DNA of 64,000 nucleotides. Origin: Oscheius sp. JU75. Its lineage: Eukaryota; Nematoda; Chromadorea; Rhabditida; Rhabditidae. Below the pieces are notes generated by a model. It was not told the DNA's origin, searched no databases, and was given only the letters and a program-made list of their open reading frames with translations. A program made the translations under genes and the position numbers. The stretch spans positions 186,001-250,000 of the forward strand of contig JASJZC010000005.1 of the NCBI GenBank assembly GCA_037178855.1, given 5' to 3'. Of this stretch, positions 1-15,370 are shown one piece after another (position 1 is the stretch's first letter; every line of letters begins with the position of its first letter).

Positions 1-229
1 GCGCGAAGAGGAATCTTTCAAAATTTGGAATTTTTATCATTTTCCTCGCACTTTTTTTTCACTATTCTGATAGTGTAACCGTATCCTAGGCAGTTGGAGA
101 AAAACTGTTAAAATTGGCTTTTGAAGAATTAGTTCAATGCCGCTCTTCATTGGAAATAGATTGTATCTCTTTTACGTGGAATCGAATACTGTCTTCGATG
201 CTTCTTGTCTCTGTGTCACATTGTCACAA

Positions 230-1441
230 TCACTTTTTCAGCAGTCCATATCGCTTCCCAGCCGCTGCATTTTCTCCCAAACTGTCTCTTTGTTTTCTTT
301 CAACCACTTGATCTCTCTTCCATTGCTCTGCCGGTCCCTCCGCTTCTTTAAAAAGACCACCAACCTTCGTCTTATGTCGCCCAGCAGCATCTCCGACAAA
401 AAAACTGGCCGCCACGTCCACTTCCACGTCATCATTGCGCTTCTTCATCGCATTCCACATTCCGGTTGCAGGTTTTCGGTATTCTCCGTCCCCCAGAGAG
501 AGAAATACCTGCATCGGGACTCCGACCTTGGCCACAATGCCCTCAATCTTCTTCCGGAAGCCGGCCTTGTCCACTTTTCCTGCCTAAAAGGGGTTGTAGC
601 ACAACAATAGGAAGCGAGATACCGTAATGCCTTTCTGATTGCTAAAGATAACAATTTTGAAGCCGTCCTCGTAGAGCTCCTTGATCTTCTTTGGGACAGA
701 TTCGTAGATCAGTTTCCAGTCTGTCGTATCCTTCGGAAAAACGTGTCCTGTCTTTGTTACGATCAAGGTGGCGTCTAGAAAGGGTTCCTATTGTATTTTT
801 TTTAAATATTGTGCCTAAATGTGGTCTACTATAGACACCCGGTTTTAATCCCGCTCAAACTTTTTTTGCAAACTTTGTTGAAATGCTGCGTCGCGCCGCA
901 TTCAGTTACTTTCAACTCTGGGTCGCACCGCGCCGATGATTCAATATATTTCCTTCCAGTAATTATTCTGTACATTAAAAAAATATACTCAAAAAACTCA
1001 TCGTAGCAGCACGACGCGACCTAGAATTGAAGGCGACCGACCGCGGCGCGGCTCATTTACCCAGAATCAACAAGCCTGCTTATTCGTCAAGTACTATTTT
1101 GTAGAATTTTTTGTACTTAGTTAGTATTGATACGAGGCGCCATCTGGAACCAGAAGACCCGAGTTTGATGCCCGTGGATGACAAACTGTTCCAACAAGCT
1201 ATTTCGAGAAGAATAAGGCTTGGAAAAGATTAGCCATCTGTTTTCCAAAAGTTGTGGTTTTCTACAGAAAAAGAAACGTACCCATGTCAAATCCGGCCAC
1301 TTTCGAGCGCCCCTGGCAGTTATTCGATGTGTAGATCCACAGCTGGCTGTCTTCACTGTCCCATCGGCCATCGGAGGACTTGACCTGATTGAACAACGAG
1401 GCCATCGAAGGTTTGGCTTTTCCTTCTGCGTCGCGCTTCAT
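230..1441 (-). CDS. PNKP: PNKP-like polynucleotide 3'-phosphatase (3 exons, C-terminus uncertain)
   Basis: Exons read 1441-1282, 774-623 and 583-230 in consistent phase, giving about 221 residues. HAD motif I (FDMDATL) is rebuilt exactly across intron 1, followed by TKTGHVFP, a DWKL helix, VIFSNQKGI, then YRKPATGMW and [10 protein letters not shown], all in the order of the phosphatase domain of PNKP, which removes 3'-phosphates from broken DNA ends in the nucleus. There is no FHA domain upstream and no kinase domain. After GDAAGRH the sequence no longer resembles the family (the expected DRLFALN-type segment is missing), so the stop at 230 may be an intron read-through with the true last exons outside the window. 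The ATG lies eight bases after a CTCAG acceptor. The family call is firm; the 3' end is not. Confidence 0.8.
1133..1190 (+). repeat. tRNA-like repeat, GGCGCCAT family, copy 1
   Basis: Begins GAGGCGCCAT and ends GTGGATGACAAACTG with a degenerate B-box-like GAGTTTGATGCCC between. Related copies are at 20920-20980 and 23271-23328. It sits in intron 1 of the PNKP-like gene. Confidence 0.5.
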
Positions 1442-2186
1442 CCTCAAGCTGAGCAGTCTTTTTTGTGGACCAGGAGGCGGTGGAAGGCTGAAATATTGAA
1501 CATTCTCGTGGTGGTTTCGGCAAAGAGGAAATGGTTCGAAAAAAAAGTGCGATGGAGATTTGAAAACTTTGCAGCCCAGTTTTTTCGTTAATTTCCCCTT
1601 CTTCGTACTATTTTTCTTGGAACGATCAAATGAGCAAATAAACAGCTATGAAAACCAAGGAATTCACAATGATCGATTCAAAAGCGCTGTACCAAGTCAT
1701 TAAGCGAGTGTGCGGACCTTTTTCTAATCCACAAAAGTTAAAGTTTAGACGGTTTGATATGCCATCTCAATTTGAGAGTTTTGACTTTCAGTATTTGCTG
1801 TTTCTTCAAGCTGCAGCAAGTTACGAGAAAATACATCAGGGTAAAATGATTACACAGTAATAACAAGATAACCTCATCCCGTAAATGATACTTTTCGAAG
1901 GTAATAGTTCTATATATTTTCTCTGGTAATCTGCGTATCTTCGACACCTAAACTGCTTGGCTTTATTCCTTTCCTGTTCCCAGTGGATAGAGGAACGTAA
2001 AGGAGAAACATGCTCCCAGCAAATCGATGAAGTAAGCTAAAACCAGAACTTTTTACCGAATATTTCTGTCTCAATAACATTATAACAATATCCACACATG
2101 CATAGCATAGAATATGGGGGAGGAATCACTGTTTTCTGAGAGAGAGGGGGAAAAACAGAATGTACACAAAAAATAGATCAAAGTTC
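1442..2186. other. Spacer between PNKP-like gene and SRP54
   Basis: No open frame with family resemblance on either strand. It holds the 5' end of the PNKP-like gene and the 3' UTR of SRP54, both on minus. I see no repeat of note. Confidence 0.5.
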
Positions 2187-5536
<3,350 letters not shown>

Positions 5537-7030
5537 TCAGCTGTCTGTGAGCTTCTTCTTCGGTTCTTCCGTCTTCCCGGTCAGCACTTCTTGATCCTTG
5601 CCTCTCAGCGATAGGACCTACAAACAGGATTATATTTTGGTGAAAATCATTAAAATTTAGGCGTTTTTGGCCCAAAAAATGGGTATACCTTGTCTCGGAC
5701 TTTGTTCCAGTCTCCTTTTCCATCCCAGAGTCTCTTGACCAGATCCTCGGTCTGGTTCAGGGTGTCTGTTAGCCCGGCAAGCAGTGGATTCTCGTCTACC
5801 GTATCCCAGCCTCGTAGGAGATTCAATGCACGCCCATATTCGGCGTCTGTGACGACCATCTCGTCCGGTGGATAGAGAGCCGCAGCCACGTAGCGACCTT
5901 CCGCGTTCAGGAAGTTGAATGTGGCTATGGCATCTTCCTAAAATGGGAAGTTTTGCAAAAAAAAAAGAAATTGATGAAAACTCACGGAATCCATAATCTC
6001 GAGGCCGATTTTCTTCTCGCGCAGGAAGGGATGAACTCGCTTGCGGACACTGAAAACAGGAATTTGAAGGAGGAAGGTCATTGTGGAAACCAGATATGTG
6101 CTAGAACCAGTTGGTATAAATTTTCTACGCAACCTCCTGTCAGTCGGAAGGGTCCTTTATCATTTAGGCTTATTTACGCAACCCTTCTGTTGTTTAAGTT
6201 TGAAATTGTTGATACTACTAAAAAAATGTTACTGTACTCTTCACTGTTTCGGTCTTCGAAAAACTCGCCCCATGCAGTTTGTAAGGGCCAGTGCATGTCT
6301 TGTGGAAACTATGATTCTTTTGAGTTTTGATTCTTCATTCCACACTGACGACTCATTTTTTATCAAAAAATTGGCGACTGGTATAAGTGAAAGAGAGACA
6401 GCTGACAAGCAGGTGAGCTCGATATTCCAAGCAAAAAATCAGCGAGCTTGCCCGCATGACTCAGCCGGTTAACGCTCCGATTACGGAACAAAAACGACTC
6501 GGGTTCGACTCCCGCATGGGTTAGATCTTTTTGTCCCTGACGAAATCCTCAGAACCACTCCCAGAAAGTTTCTTTTTTGCATCGTTTGTCGGTTGAACAA
6601 TCACCATGTTTTACAATTTTGCTTTCCCGTGCGTCTTTCCGTTTTGCGCGCCGAATTACAAACTGAGTAGCGCCTCAGCCTCGCTTTAAAATATGATATT
6701 TTGACTCACGAACTCACGCGTCAATGTTCTTCTTGTCTCCGACTCCCAGCACCAATATATCAATCTTGGGCTCCAGGGCCGCAAAAAGACTCAGTGATCT
6801 TGGTGTGATGTCGTCTGGGGTCTTGACTCGCCACGACAGCGCCGTTTTAGGGAATAGAGCCACCGGTCCGTAGAGAAAAGTCCCGTCCAGGAGCCGAAAT
6901 CCGTAGCAGCTGAGCCCACGGACGCCGACCTGCTTGGCTTCGAGCATCTCGCTCGACAGCATCGTGACGCGACTTCGTTGGGACATGTCCGACTCGCCGA
7001 GGGGAGTGTAGTGAAAGCCGTCCAGGGCGC
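5537..7030 (-). CDS. NDUFAF3: Complex I assembly factor NDUFAF3 (DUF498 family; first exon not found)
   Basis: Exons 7030-6718, 6049-5986, 5937-5689 and 5617-5537 are in phase. The first listed exon opens with two bases completing a codon, so at least one 5' exon, expected to hold the mitochondrial presequence, lies upstream and was not identified. Family features are YGFRLLDG, LYGPVALFPKTAL, a TPDDITPRSLSLF stretch, LEPKIDILVLGVGDK, and EDAIATFNFLNAEGRYVAAAL, matching NDUFAF3 of human. The protein helps assemble the membrane arm of respiratory complex I in mitochondria. It has a longer C-terminal extension than human, ending in a Lys-rich tail (EEPKKKLTDS). The gene lies directly downstream of PEX14 on the same strand. 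Confidence 0.88.
6453..6527 (+). repeat. tRNA-like element with A and B boxes
   Basis: TGACTCAGCCGGTTAACGC resembles an A box and CTCGGGTTCGACTCCC is a strong B box, spaced as in a tRNA. The 5' and 3' ends do not form a clean acceptor stem, so a pseudo-tRNA or SINE head is more likely than a working tRNA. It is in an NDUFAF3 intron. Confidence 0.5.
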
Positions 7031-7212
7031 CTGGAAATGGAGGATATTAGGAGGGTATATGAAAAAATAGAAGATTTAGAAGATTTTCACAAGGTAGTCA
7101 TATTCACGCAAAATGGTGTGAATTAAGCAGTAGACTAGCAAGCATGTGCGCACGGACTGCGTAAGGTCGGTCCGGTTGGGGTCGAAATACAGCGGGGGTG
7201 TGATTTTCGTTT

Positions 7213-7335
7213 CAAACATGCATTTTCCGACTTTGCGATGTTCTGCAAAGCTGTAGATCTCCAAAAGTTGTGCAACTATGCCGAACATCGAAAAATGGAA
7301 AAACGTCGTCTTCACTCCGAAAAACACATGCCTGC
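7213..7335 (+). repeat. GTTCTACAAAGTTGTAG-family dispersed repeat
   Basis: GCGATGTTCTGCAAAG is followed within 50 bases by GCCGAACATCG, making an imperfect hairpin. The same core recurs at 25320, 31125, 40610, 45045, 48380 and 54060. It lies upstream of the first detected NDUFAF3 exon. Confidence 0.6.
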
Positions 7336-7722
7336 AGACCAGAACAACTTCTTTTCCGACTTTTTCCACGGTGAATACTCGCCAAAAACATTAAATGTCC
7401 ATCAAATTACCTGTATCTCCTCTGGTCGCATCATTCGCCAGACTTCTTCTACCACTTTGACCCGCTATTCGACTTAGACCTCGGAGAGCTGGATGAAGTT
7501 TGTTCATCTGTTCTTACATTTCAAGCTTTCCTATTTTTTAGGTAAAAAATTGACTAGAACAAACTCTTTTCCGGGAAAGAAGCAAGAAAAGTTAGAATCT
7601 TATTCTCTATGCAGCATGGCAAGTTGGGGGAAAGTGACAAAAATCTACAGATCACAATTTGGAGGAATCACAGTGAAGTAGGTGAAGAAGAAAAAGGTAC
7701 ATGAGTGAACTAATGAGAATTT

Positions 7723-8923
7723 TTACAGCGTGTCGACGAATTCGTCCTCATTTTCCTCATCTTTCTCAGTAGAAGAGGTTTCGGCGTTAACTGTGGTGCC
7801 GGCGCGGGCAGCGTTGGCAGGAGGACCGGCCTGAAAAAGGGCTTTGTTTGTTAGGAAAATCTGTTGAAGCTACTAAAAAGGCCAAGGTTTAAAATACTCG
7901 AGTAGATTAAGGATATGCAACAAAAAAAGTTGTAAACACACTGCATGCGAGCTACAGCCTTCTAAAGTTGAAGCCAACCAACTTACAATTCAGGTTCGAG
8001 TCTGACGGAAAAGCCTTTTTCTACTTATTTAGATTAAAACAGGCTAAATAAACACTAAAACACTCATTTTCGTCTTTACTTTTGCTAAAAAATCTCGGAA
8101 ATTTTGCAACCCGCGGTTAGCAAATGGCAAACAGTACAACCAGAAGGGAGGCCAGTACGAGATCATGAGCAAGAAAGAATAGCTTCCGCTCTTCAGGCGT
8201 TTTCGGACGAATCAAGTAAAAAAAAAGAGTTAAACCAACTCACATTCTGCCAGCTCGGAAGGCTCGAGACCATGGGCGTGATGATCGGAGCGATATTGTT
8301 CTGACTGAGCAGAAGACTCTTGATCGTTGAGATTCCAGCCTCGACACGACTCAAATCGGCATCTCGGCCGCTGATCGAATGCAATGCTCGTCCGATTTCC
8401 GTCTGTTGGGTGGCGAGGGCTTGGGTAGTCTGCGAGACACTGTCCATCACAAACTTGATCGAGTTCTGCAGCTCGTCCACTTGGTTCTAGAGCCGTTTTT
8501 TTGTGTAAGTTATACAAAAAAGGGGGTACCTGTAGGATGCGGAGCTCTTCCGTCGATGGATCGGGAATATCGAAGAACTTGGGCAGCACGTAACTGCGAA
8601 GAAATCTGTAGCCGGCGTAGCTGACACTCCCGACGACCAGGATGGCCTGCGCGGCTCCTAAGACCCGATTTTGTGGTGGTGTAGGCAGCGCTTGAGGGAC
8701 ATAACCTGGTGCTACAGCTGTGACCGGGAGACTGGCTCGAGCCTCGGCAATTTCTGACTCGGAAACGCCTAAAATGGTATTCTTGGATTCAAAAAAAACT
8801 CGTACCTTTGCCGAGAAGAAACTGTCGCTGTTCTTCGAAGGGCGAGTCGCGTACCTTCGGCGTCAGCATGAACTTGCGAGCCGCCTCGACCATCTCGCCT
8901 CTGTTTTCTGGATAGCCGGACAT
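7723..8923 (-). CDS. PEX14: Peroxin-14, peroxisomal import docking protein (4 exons, complete)
   Basis: Exons 8923-8806, 8768-8530, 8486-8244 and 7830-7723 join in phase to 235 residues. The N-terminal domain has the Pex14 pattern: AARKFMLTPKVRDSP, FEEQRQFLLGKGVSESEIAEA, which in the family binds Pex5 and Pex19. One hydrophobic segment follows (AAQAILVVGSVSYAGYRFL, about residues 75-93), then a coiled-coil-like stretch from DELQNSIKF on and an acidic tail ending NEDEFVDTL. It docks cargo-loaded Pex5 at the peroxisome membrane. The protein is shorter than human PEX14 (377 residues), mainly in the C-terminal part. The ATG follows TTTCAG|G directly, a likely trans-splice site. Confidence 0.93.
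7965..8012 (+). repeat. B-box fragment
   Basis: TTCAGGTTCGAGTCTGACG resembles the T arm of a tRNA-derived repeat. It is in the last PEX14 intron, and little else of the element is recognisable. Confidence 0.3.
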
Positions 8924-10154
8924 CCTGAAAGAAATTCGTTGGGAAATGAGGCAAGAAATTAGGATAAACAGAGAAGACGACATTACGAAAATAAGAATTG
9001 GGAGTTTCCGGTCTTCTTATCTCTGACACATCATGGATCAGCTGAAAGGGAGATCGCCCAGACCATAGAAAATCAGCAGGGGGATCTATATGTACAGTCC
9101 AAAAATGCTCGAAGTAATCAGGGGTTTGCGCAAATCGCTACAGAAACAAAAGGGAGATCTTTTGGAGTAAGAAAAGAGGTCGTGCAAAAGTTGTAATGGC
9201 GGGGAACCAGCTGACTTCTAATATTTTCAGAAATGGCAGTTAACATTCTCGACTTTCCCTTGCTAACAAAATGGTTCAGCGGGCTAGGGAAGACAAGTAA
9301 ATGGTGGATAGATAGCTAACATCGCTAGGAAAAAGAGAAGGGAAAAGAAATGCATAGTAAAGGGTTGAAATGTATTACGCTACGATTTCAGCCGATTCCG
9401 ACGCTTTTCGCCGTTCGTTGGCCTTCAATAATACTTTGTGGCTGCTTAGAGTGTCTTCAGTGACAAAATCAATGATCTAAAGCGTTTTCAAAGCTGGCTT
9501 CCATCTAATACTGGCAATAAAACGGATTTTTTTTTTCTAATACTGGACAGAACATCTTCTGCCAACTCTTCTCTGGAGTCGAAAACGTTAGGGTGTTTTA
9601 AACTGCGAAAACGACCATTTTCTGGAAGTCGGAAGTAGTAAGAGTAGATTGAAAAAGGTCGCAATGCCAGGTCGTCAATCTCCCGCCTGTTTGTCTAGAG
9701 CGGAAGAAAACGTTCGATTGTAGTATATTAAAGTCCTCGAAACAAATGAAAGGCTAGCAAAAATGGTCTTAATGACTTTAGAATCAAACATTGGGAAACT
9801 ATTTCTGAGCAGCGAAGAGCTTATTAATAGATGCGGCTCGAAGCAGAAAACATTCTTTACCAAATTTTGTCATTTTAAACGTCTCAATATTTTCCATCGT
9901 GCTAACGACGTGAAGGGCACAAAAAAATCGCGAACAAGTTGAGGCAGTATCTTCATTGATATCTTACCTTACATTTCCGTGCTAAAACACCAGTAAATTT
10001 GGGCTGAAAAATAGAATACACTGGGAAGGGAAAAGTGTCACGCGGTCAAACAATAAATAACGTCAAAAAATAAATACATCCATATGCTACAATGTTAGTT
10101 TCTATACAAAAAATGGAGGGAACGGACGCAATAAAACGTGACAATGTCTTCCCT
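8924..10154. other. Spacer between PEX14 and CPT2
   Basis: No exon with family resemblance or convincing splice structure on either strand. It holds the PEX14 5' flank and the CPT2 3' UTR. Confidence 0.5.
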
Positions 10155-13100
10155 CTATTTGGCCTGTTCGGACTCGAAGACGGCTTTCAGAAGATCGAGA
10201 CTTCTGTACATGGCGCGAGAGAACTCCTCCGCGTCGCGTTTGGACTAAAATTTTGTCAGTTTTAGATAAGGAAAGCAATCGATACGACCTTATTACAGGA
10301 GATAACGGCTCCGAGCATGTTCTTGACCACATTGTAGCCGATTCCGAAGCCGTCCGCCACGACTGGGCCGAACCCGCCGAAGACTATGGTCTCCGTCGAG
10401 AGGGTACTCGTGGAGAGGATGAAATGACCCATGCGCTTGTAGCCAGCATCATCGTAGAAGCTCGGAATGGGTTGACCTGCTCGTTGCGCCGTGATCTTCA
10501 GACCGAGCAGATGGCGATCGAAGCCTTGTCCCATCGAAGCGTCCTTGACCAGCTGGCCATGGGCGGCACTGACGGCTTCCAGGAGAGGGCGTACGTCTTT
10601 CTTGCCCTCCAAGATGGCCAGAGCGGCGGCGTTGGTGGCAGCTGTGGCAGATCTGAATGCAAAAATTTAGAAAAAAAATTGAAGAAATTGAACCTCCCAA
10701 AATGGTACAGGATGAGAGCAAACAGTCACAAATATAAAAGGACAAGGTCAAAGAAGCGAGATTGACATGAACCGAGTGACAGGGACACATTGACATGAAG
10801 CATTGAAGACAAGCTTTGACAATGAGAAAGAACATTGGCATGGTGCAAACCCGGCCGCACGCTGAGATCGCCCTGACCTGGCCGGCCAGCAGTGGTCAAC
10901 TGATCTATGCTACGGCATGAATCGGCAGAGGCGGGGTAACCTGACCGGCAGGGATCCAGTTGACCCCTGCTGTGCAAAAGCGACATGGACACATCGCGAG
11001 AAGGAGTCAGAATCAACAATATGTACCTAATACACTCGGTTCTGCCCTTCAAAAAGGCTGCCGTAGAACAGCTCTCGTAGGTCGGGGCGAATTCCTTGTA
11101 CAGATCGTAGTAGGCCATCTGAATGGCGAGCTGCATGATCGAATCCGGCGACAACTTGGTCTTCTTGATCGTGTCGCGCGTCATTCCCTTGTATTCCAAA
11201 GTGGCAAATTGTAAGTCCTTGTGCGCGTCCTGATGAGTCGTTTGCGCCTCGGCAATCTTCTTCTTGAGTGAGTCGGTTAGTTTGAATTCTAAATATTCGT
11301 ACATTTTGTTGGGAAAGACACAAAACCGACCGATTTCATGGACATTGGCCTCATCCGCAGCGGTGGGAATGTCGTCGGGCGAGACGAAGTGGTGCTTGTT
11401 AGTATCCTTGAAGGATTCCTCCATGAGGCGCAGTACGGCCACCCCGTCTCCCCAGGAATGCTCAAAGTTGATTGTAGAGCGGCCATTGGCTGAATTGGGG
11501 CGGAATAAGAGGGAAAGGAAACAGGAACGAACCGTCGACGATAAGTTGGAAGCATTTGTCGAACCATCTATTGCGTGCATCGTCGCCGATCAAGAGAGAT
11601 TGGACTAGTCTGAAAAACGGAGGGTTGTGACAATGAGGGAGGTTGTTCGTGGCAGGAAGGCAAAGACAGTAGGTCAGGTGATTCGGCTTCTAGTCAGGCA
11701 GAACATGTCGCCACAAGAATTTTGGTAGCTGGAGGCAGACGTCAGCTCAAGCCACGGGAAATTTTTAGACTCAACCTCTTTTCTCACCAAATTGAAGACC
11801 CTTATGTGTATTTTTTTTTGGAACTTTCGCCACCTAAAATTTGTACGTACGCTATTCCAAAAATCGACCCCAGTCTGGAAGACTATTCGACGATAACACG
11901 GGCTGACAGGGATAGAAGATTGGTACAGGCATCGCAAACCTGGCCTGGCCAGCTTGTAAACAGCGTGCGCCTTTGGTCAGTAACCTGGCCTGGCCCGACC
12001 AGTGCGCTTCCTGATGGGAACATGAACAACATGAATAAGACAGGAAAAAAGCATGATTGGTCAACATTGTAAACTAGAATACAGAACGCTTGTTAGGGCA
12101 TGCAGCGGGTTTGACTGGGTTCAGATAGTGTAAGAATGCAACGTGATAGAATAGAGCCGCAGAGGGCAACATACGATTCAGGAAGCTACGATTGGTGGCT
12201 TAACTTTGCGCAGAAAACAAAAGTTACCTCTGATGATCCTCGGTTTTCAAGTCATCAAGGCACAGAGCAAAGAGGGCTCCATCGACAGCTCGAAGAGACT
12301 CGTAATTGCCGGCATCCTCGAGCTCCACACGTGCCGCAGCCCAGCTGTCACGATCCAGCGTCGTCAACGAGCCCACAGCTTCCGAACTGGCAGGCAACTC
12401 GGCACTATTCTTCAGAATATGGGCCAGGGAGCTGTGAATCGACCCGGCGGGCAGGATCTCGCCGGCCTCGTTGAAAATGTTCACGCGGAACATGCGTCCC
12501 TTGTGAATGACGAGGCAGTGACGGACGGAATAGTCCTAAAGTTGATTTTTCGGGAGCTTGGCTGGGTGACCAACGTTGAAGAGGACGTCCTTGCCCTTCT
12601 TGGGAATGCGATTTCCATTGAAGAGGCTGCGATACTGGCTCATGTCGAGGGGGAAGGCCTTGAAGGCGACAGCTCCGAACCAGGAGAGACTGGGAGGGAG
12701 AGCCCTGGATTGATATGCATTAGAACAACGGAAGCTCCGAGATCCCACCTGCAGACGCTCCTGAAGAACTTGGTGTCGCTTTTCTTCGGATTCAGATGGT
12801 AGACCTCGGGAGCCAAGCAGTTTGCGTCGAGAGCCCTCTTGAAGCGGGCATAGCTGATGGCAAAGTTCGTGGCGCGGGTGAGCTGATGATTGAAGCGCTC
12901 CTCCGGATCCGGCGCGTACATCATAAAGGGGTTGAAGTTGACAGGCACGGGCACACGGGCCGACAGGTACATGTCGAACCAAGGCTCGCTGATGTAACTC
13001 GTGTCACTGTGCGACTTGTCGTAGTCCAGAAGAGCCTTTTGTAGAGCGGCTGCTTCGGTCTTCTCAAACTGCTTGATGGCCTTCTCCGTCTCGGCGTAGA

Positions 13101-13764
13101 CGGCATCAGGGAGAACTACTTTCGCTGCTGATAGGTACCTGGAAAATGGTGTTTAGATCATTTACAACTTTTTGGAACTCGCAACCATTTTCCGACAGCT
13201 GGAAAAAATATAGAAAAGTTCAGAAACCAGATGACAACAAAATACAGGCCCAAAACTATTTGCAGCAACCAGTATCCTGTTTCCAACTTTTAGAGTACAA
13301 ACATTGAAAAACAAAATTAAATGAGGAGGGCTAAAATGATACCTTTTCACGGAGTCTTCCACCTTGGGAATAGACAGACGGCGGAGACTCTTCTGGAAGT
13401 GATAGCTGGGAATATCGCTCTTGTGCAGGTACTGGTAGTCCTCCCCGGTCAACGAATGCATTCTGCAAGCATTTTGTGAGATATTTCAACGAAAAAATGA
13501 GTAAAAACGAGGCAGAAGTGGCAAAAAGTGAGCGAGCGAGAGCCGAAAATCAGAAAGCGAATCAGACGACAGCGTACCGGTTTTGGCGGGAAATTTTGAA
13601 CTTTTTGCGGGAATGCCGAAATTTCTTACAAAGACTATCGAAACTTTACAGAAATGCTGAAAAGTAAGAAAACAAGGTACTTACCCTCGCCTGACCAGCT
13701 CCTTTCCAAGAGAGATGGGGAGCGAAGCCTGGCGAAGCAGGAGATCCTTTTCCAAGCGCCACAT
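10155..13764 (-). CDS. CPT2: Carnitine O-palmitoyltransferase 2 (9 exons, complete)
   Basis: Exons 13764-13685, 13462-13343, 13138-12749, 12704-12575, 12535-12228, 11609-11533, 11489-11027, 10652-10289 and 10244-10155 give about 673 residues (human 658). Landmarks in order are YLSARVPVPVNFNPF, NRWFDKCFQLIVD, the catalytic-His motif FEHSWGDGVAVLR (His about 379), ATLEYKGM, LAIQMAYYDLY, TYESCSTAAFLKGRTE, GQGFDRHLLGLK, ILSTSTLS and GGFGPVVADGFGIGY. The enzyme of the inner mitochondrial membrane turns acylcarnitines back into acyl-CoA for beta-oxidation. The exon 4 donor GTTGGT was preferred to the adjacent GTCACC because only it keeps the frame and the family alignment. The ATG directly abuts a TTTCAG acceptor. 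A short stretch between exons 7 and 8 (10655-11026) is spacer-like with TTGACATGAAGCATTGA near-repeats. Confidence 0.96.
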
Positions 13765-14011
13765 CTGAAATTTATGCTAGTTTTTGAGGCTCATTTGTTT
13801 GGGAAATGTTCCAGAACTAGAAAGTAAGCAAAAGAGAGCGAAAAACAGACGATAAAACCCCTAAAGGAAGTCCAAAGTACGGGGGAAAACTTGCAGACAC
13901 AAATACGCAATTGCGTACTTTTTCAAACCAAGTGAAGGAAAGTTTGATAACCGTAATCGGATATTCACTACTTGCGTCAAAGCCCTATCTTTTCTCGTCC
14001 TATTTCTTCTG

Positions 14012-14187
14012 TTTCCACGTCTATAATTTCACCTTTCTTGCTAAATTCATTATTTAAACTATAGCTGCCAGTGGCCAGGACGTTTTGGGAACAAATAAAG
14101 TCAAAATTGTCCAAAACGTACTTGCCACTGACAGGTATAGTTTAAATAGTAAATTTAGTAAGAAAGATGATATTCTAGACGTGGAAA
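14012..14187. mobile_element. Hairpin MITE with ~77-base inverted arms
   Basis: The left arm (14012-14088) runs from TTTCCACGTCTA to GACGTTTTGG. The right arm (14111-14187) is its reverse complement with roughly ten mismatches; the loop is about 22 bases. Arms share TATTTAAACTATA and CAGTGGC. It has no coding capacity. The element sits in the divergent spacer between CPT2 and the small membrane protein gene. Confidence 0.75.
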
Positions 14188-14429
14188 TGGGCCAGAATTC
14201 CGAAAAAAAAACAGGCGCCGTGTTTTCGAGAAATTCTCATGTTTTCTAACTGTTTTGCTTTGATTCTGATCGAGAGATGCCTGTTTATAGCTGAAAAAAA
14301 CTTTATTGCTGAAGAAAATCGCAAATGCCCCAAAAGGTCAAGCCAAAACTTTGTAACTCCTATCCCCACGCTCTACGTTCTTCTCCACTTTCATTGTCCG
14401 ATAGAAACCATTCTATTCCAGGCAAAAAC

Positions 14430-15135
14430 ATGTTCCGCATGCAGCAAGGTCCTCCCCAGCCCGAGCCCATCCGCACGAGGTTCACCATCGTCAATACCGT
14501 CTACAACGATCCCTTCTACTGGTCGGTTCCCCTTTTCAATTTTTGAGTGTGATTACCCGTTTTGCTTTATTGGAGCGCCTGAAATATCTTCCGATCATTG
14601 CATACAGTATTTTCACACGCACAAAAACTCTGTAAGCACCCTTAATCTATACAACTATTGCCCATTTGCTGACTATTTGATCAGCTGAAAACAATTGCAC
14701 GATGTGTGGGGGCTGTTTTTAGTGCTTGGAAGGATTACATGGTAGCGAGCAACTTGTTTTGGTAGAAAATTATGCCCGAAGTAGGTCTTTTTGCCATAGT
14801 TCCTTTCCAATACAAATAGAATCTGAACAAACAATAACCGTACTGTTAATTTTTTAGCTATTGTAAAATTTTATTGGTAATTCATGAGCAGAAAAAGATA
14901 TTTCTAGCTCTGGAAGTAAAAACAGTCGGGATATTGTGGAAAACGACCGTAGACAAGTCAGTTTTCGACCTGGGCATGAAAAATGATCTTTTCCAGCCCT
15001 CTTTTTTCTGGGACACAACTATAACTGCCAAAAAAATATCCAATTTTCAGGTCCGTCTTCAAGAGTCTTATTGGCTTCGGTTTCGGAGTCGTCGTTGCTC
15101 GACAGGTCAGCGACGAGTGGGCCAACGGCGTCTAA
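14430..15135 (+). CDS. Small single-pass membrane protein, 58 residues (2 exons), unknown function
   Basis: Exons 14430-14521 and 15051-15135 join in phase (TG|G restoring Trp). The ATG follows TTCCAG|GCAAAAAC, a likely trans-splice acceptor. The N-terminus is Pro/Gln-rich (QQGPPQPEPIRTRF), followed by NTVYNDPFYW, then a Gly-rich hydrophobic segment (LIGFGFGVVVA, about residues 38-48) and a short polar end. I do not recognise the family. Size and single helix recall small subunits of mitochondrial inner-membrane complexes; a loose resemblance to the cytochrome bc1 subunit QCR9 was considered but is too weak to use. It is divergent from CPT2, 665 bases away, with a MITE between. Confidence 0.6.
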
Positions 15136-15370
15136 CAGAAGAAGAACCTATTTTAGTCACACAGTTGTTGCTTTTTTTCGATCGTTAGTTCCCATATTAT
15201 GAAGTTTTTTTTCCTCCAAAAGCGACCATAATTGAACAGCAATGTTTCCTTGTGTATTTGACTGCCAGCCAGTCCATACGTGGCGAAGGGGGGCGGAGCC
15301 TGTCGTTTGGGAAGACAACTAGTGGCTATTTCCTCGTTTCCACATCGAATTCTTGACTTTCCGTCGGGGG

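Noticed and set aside
6453-6527. Functional tRNA gene
   Set aside because: A and B boxes are good but the acceptor stem does not pair.
14430-15135. Assignment of the small membrane protein to QCR9
   Set aside because: Only a few shared residues around the helix; not enough to name it.
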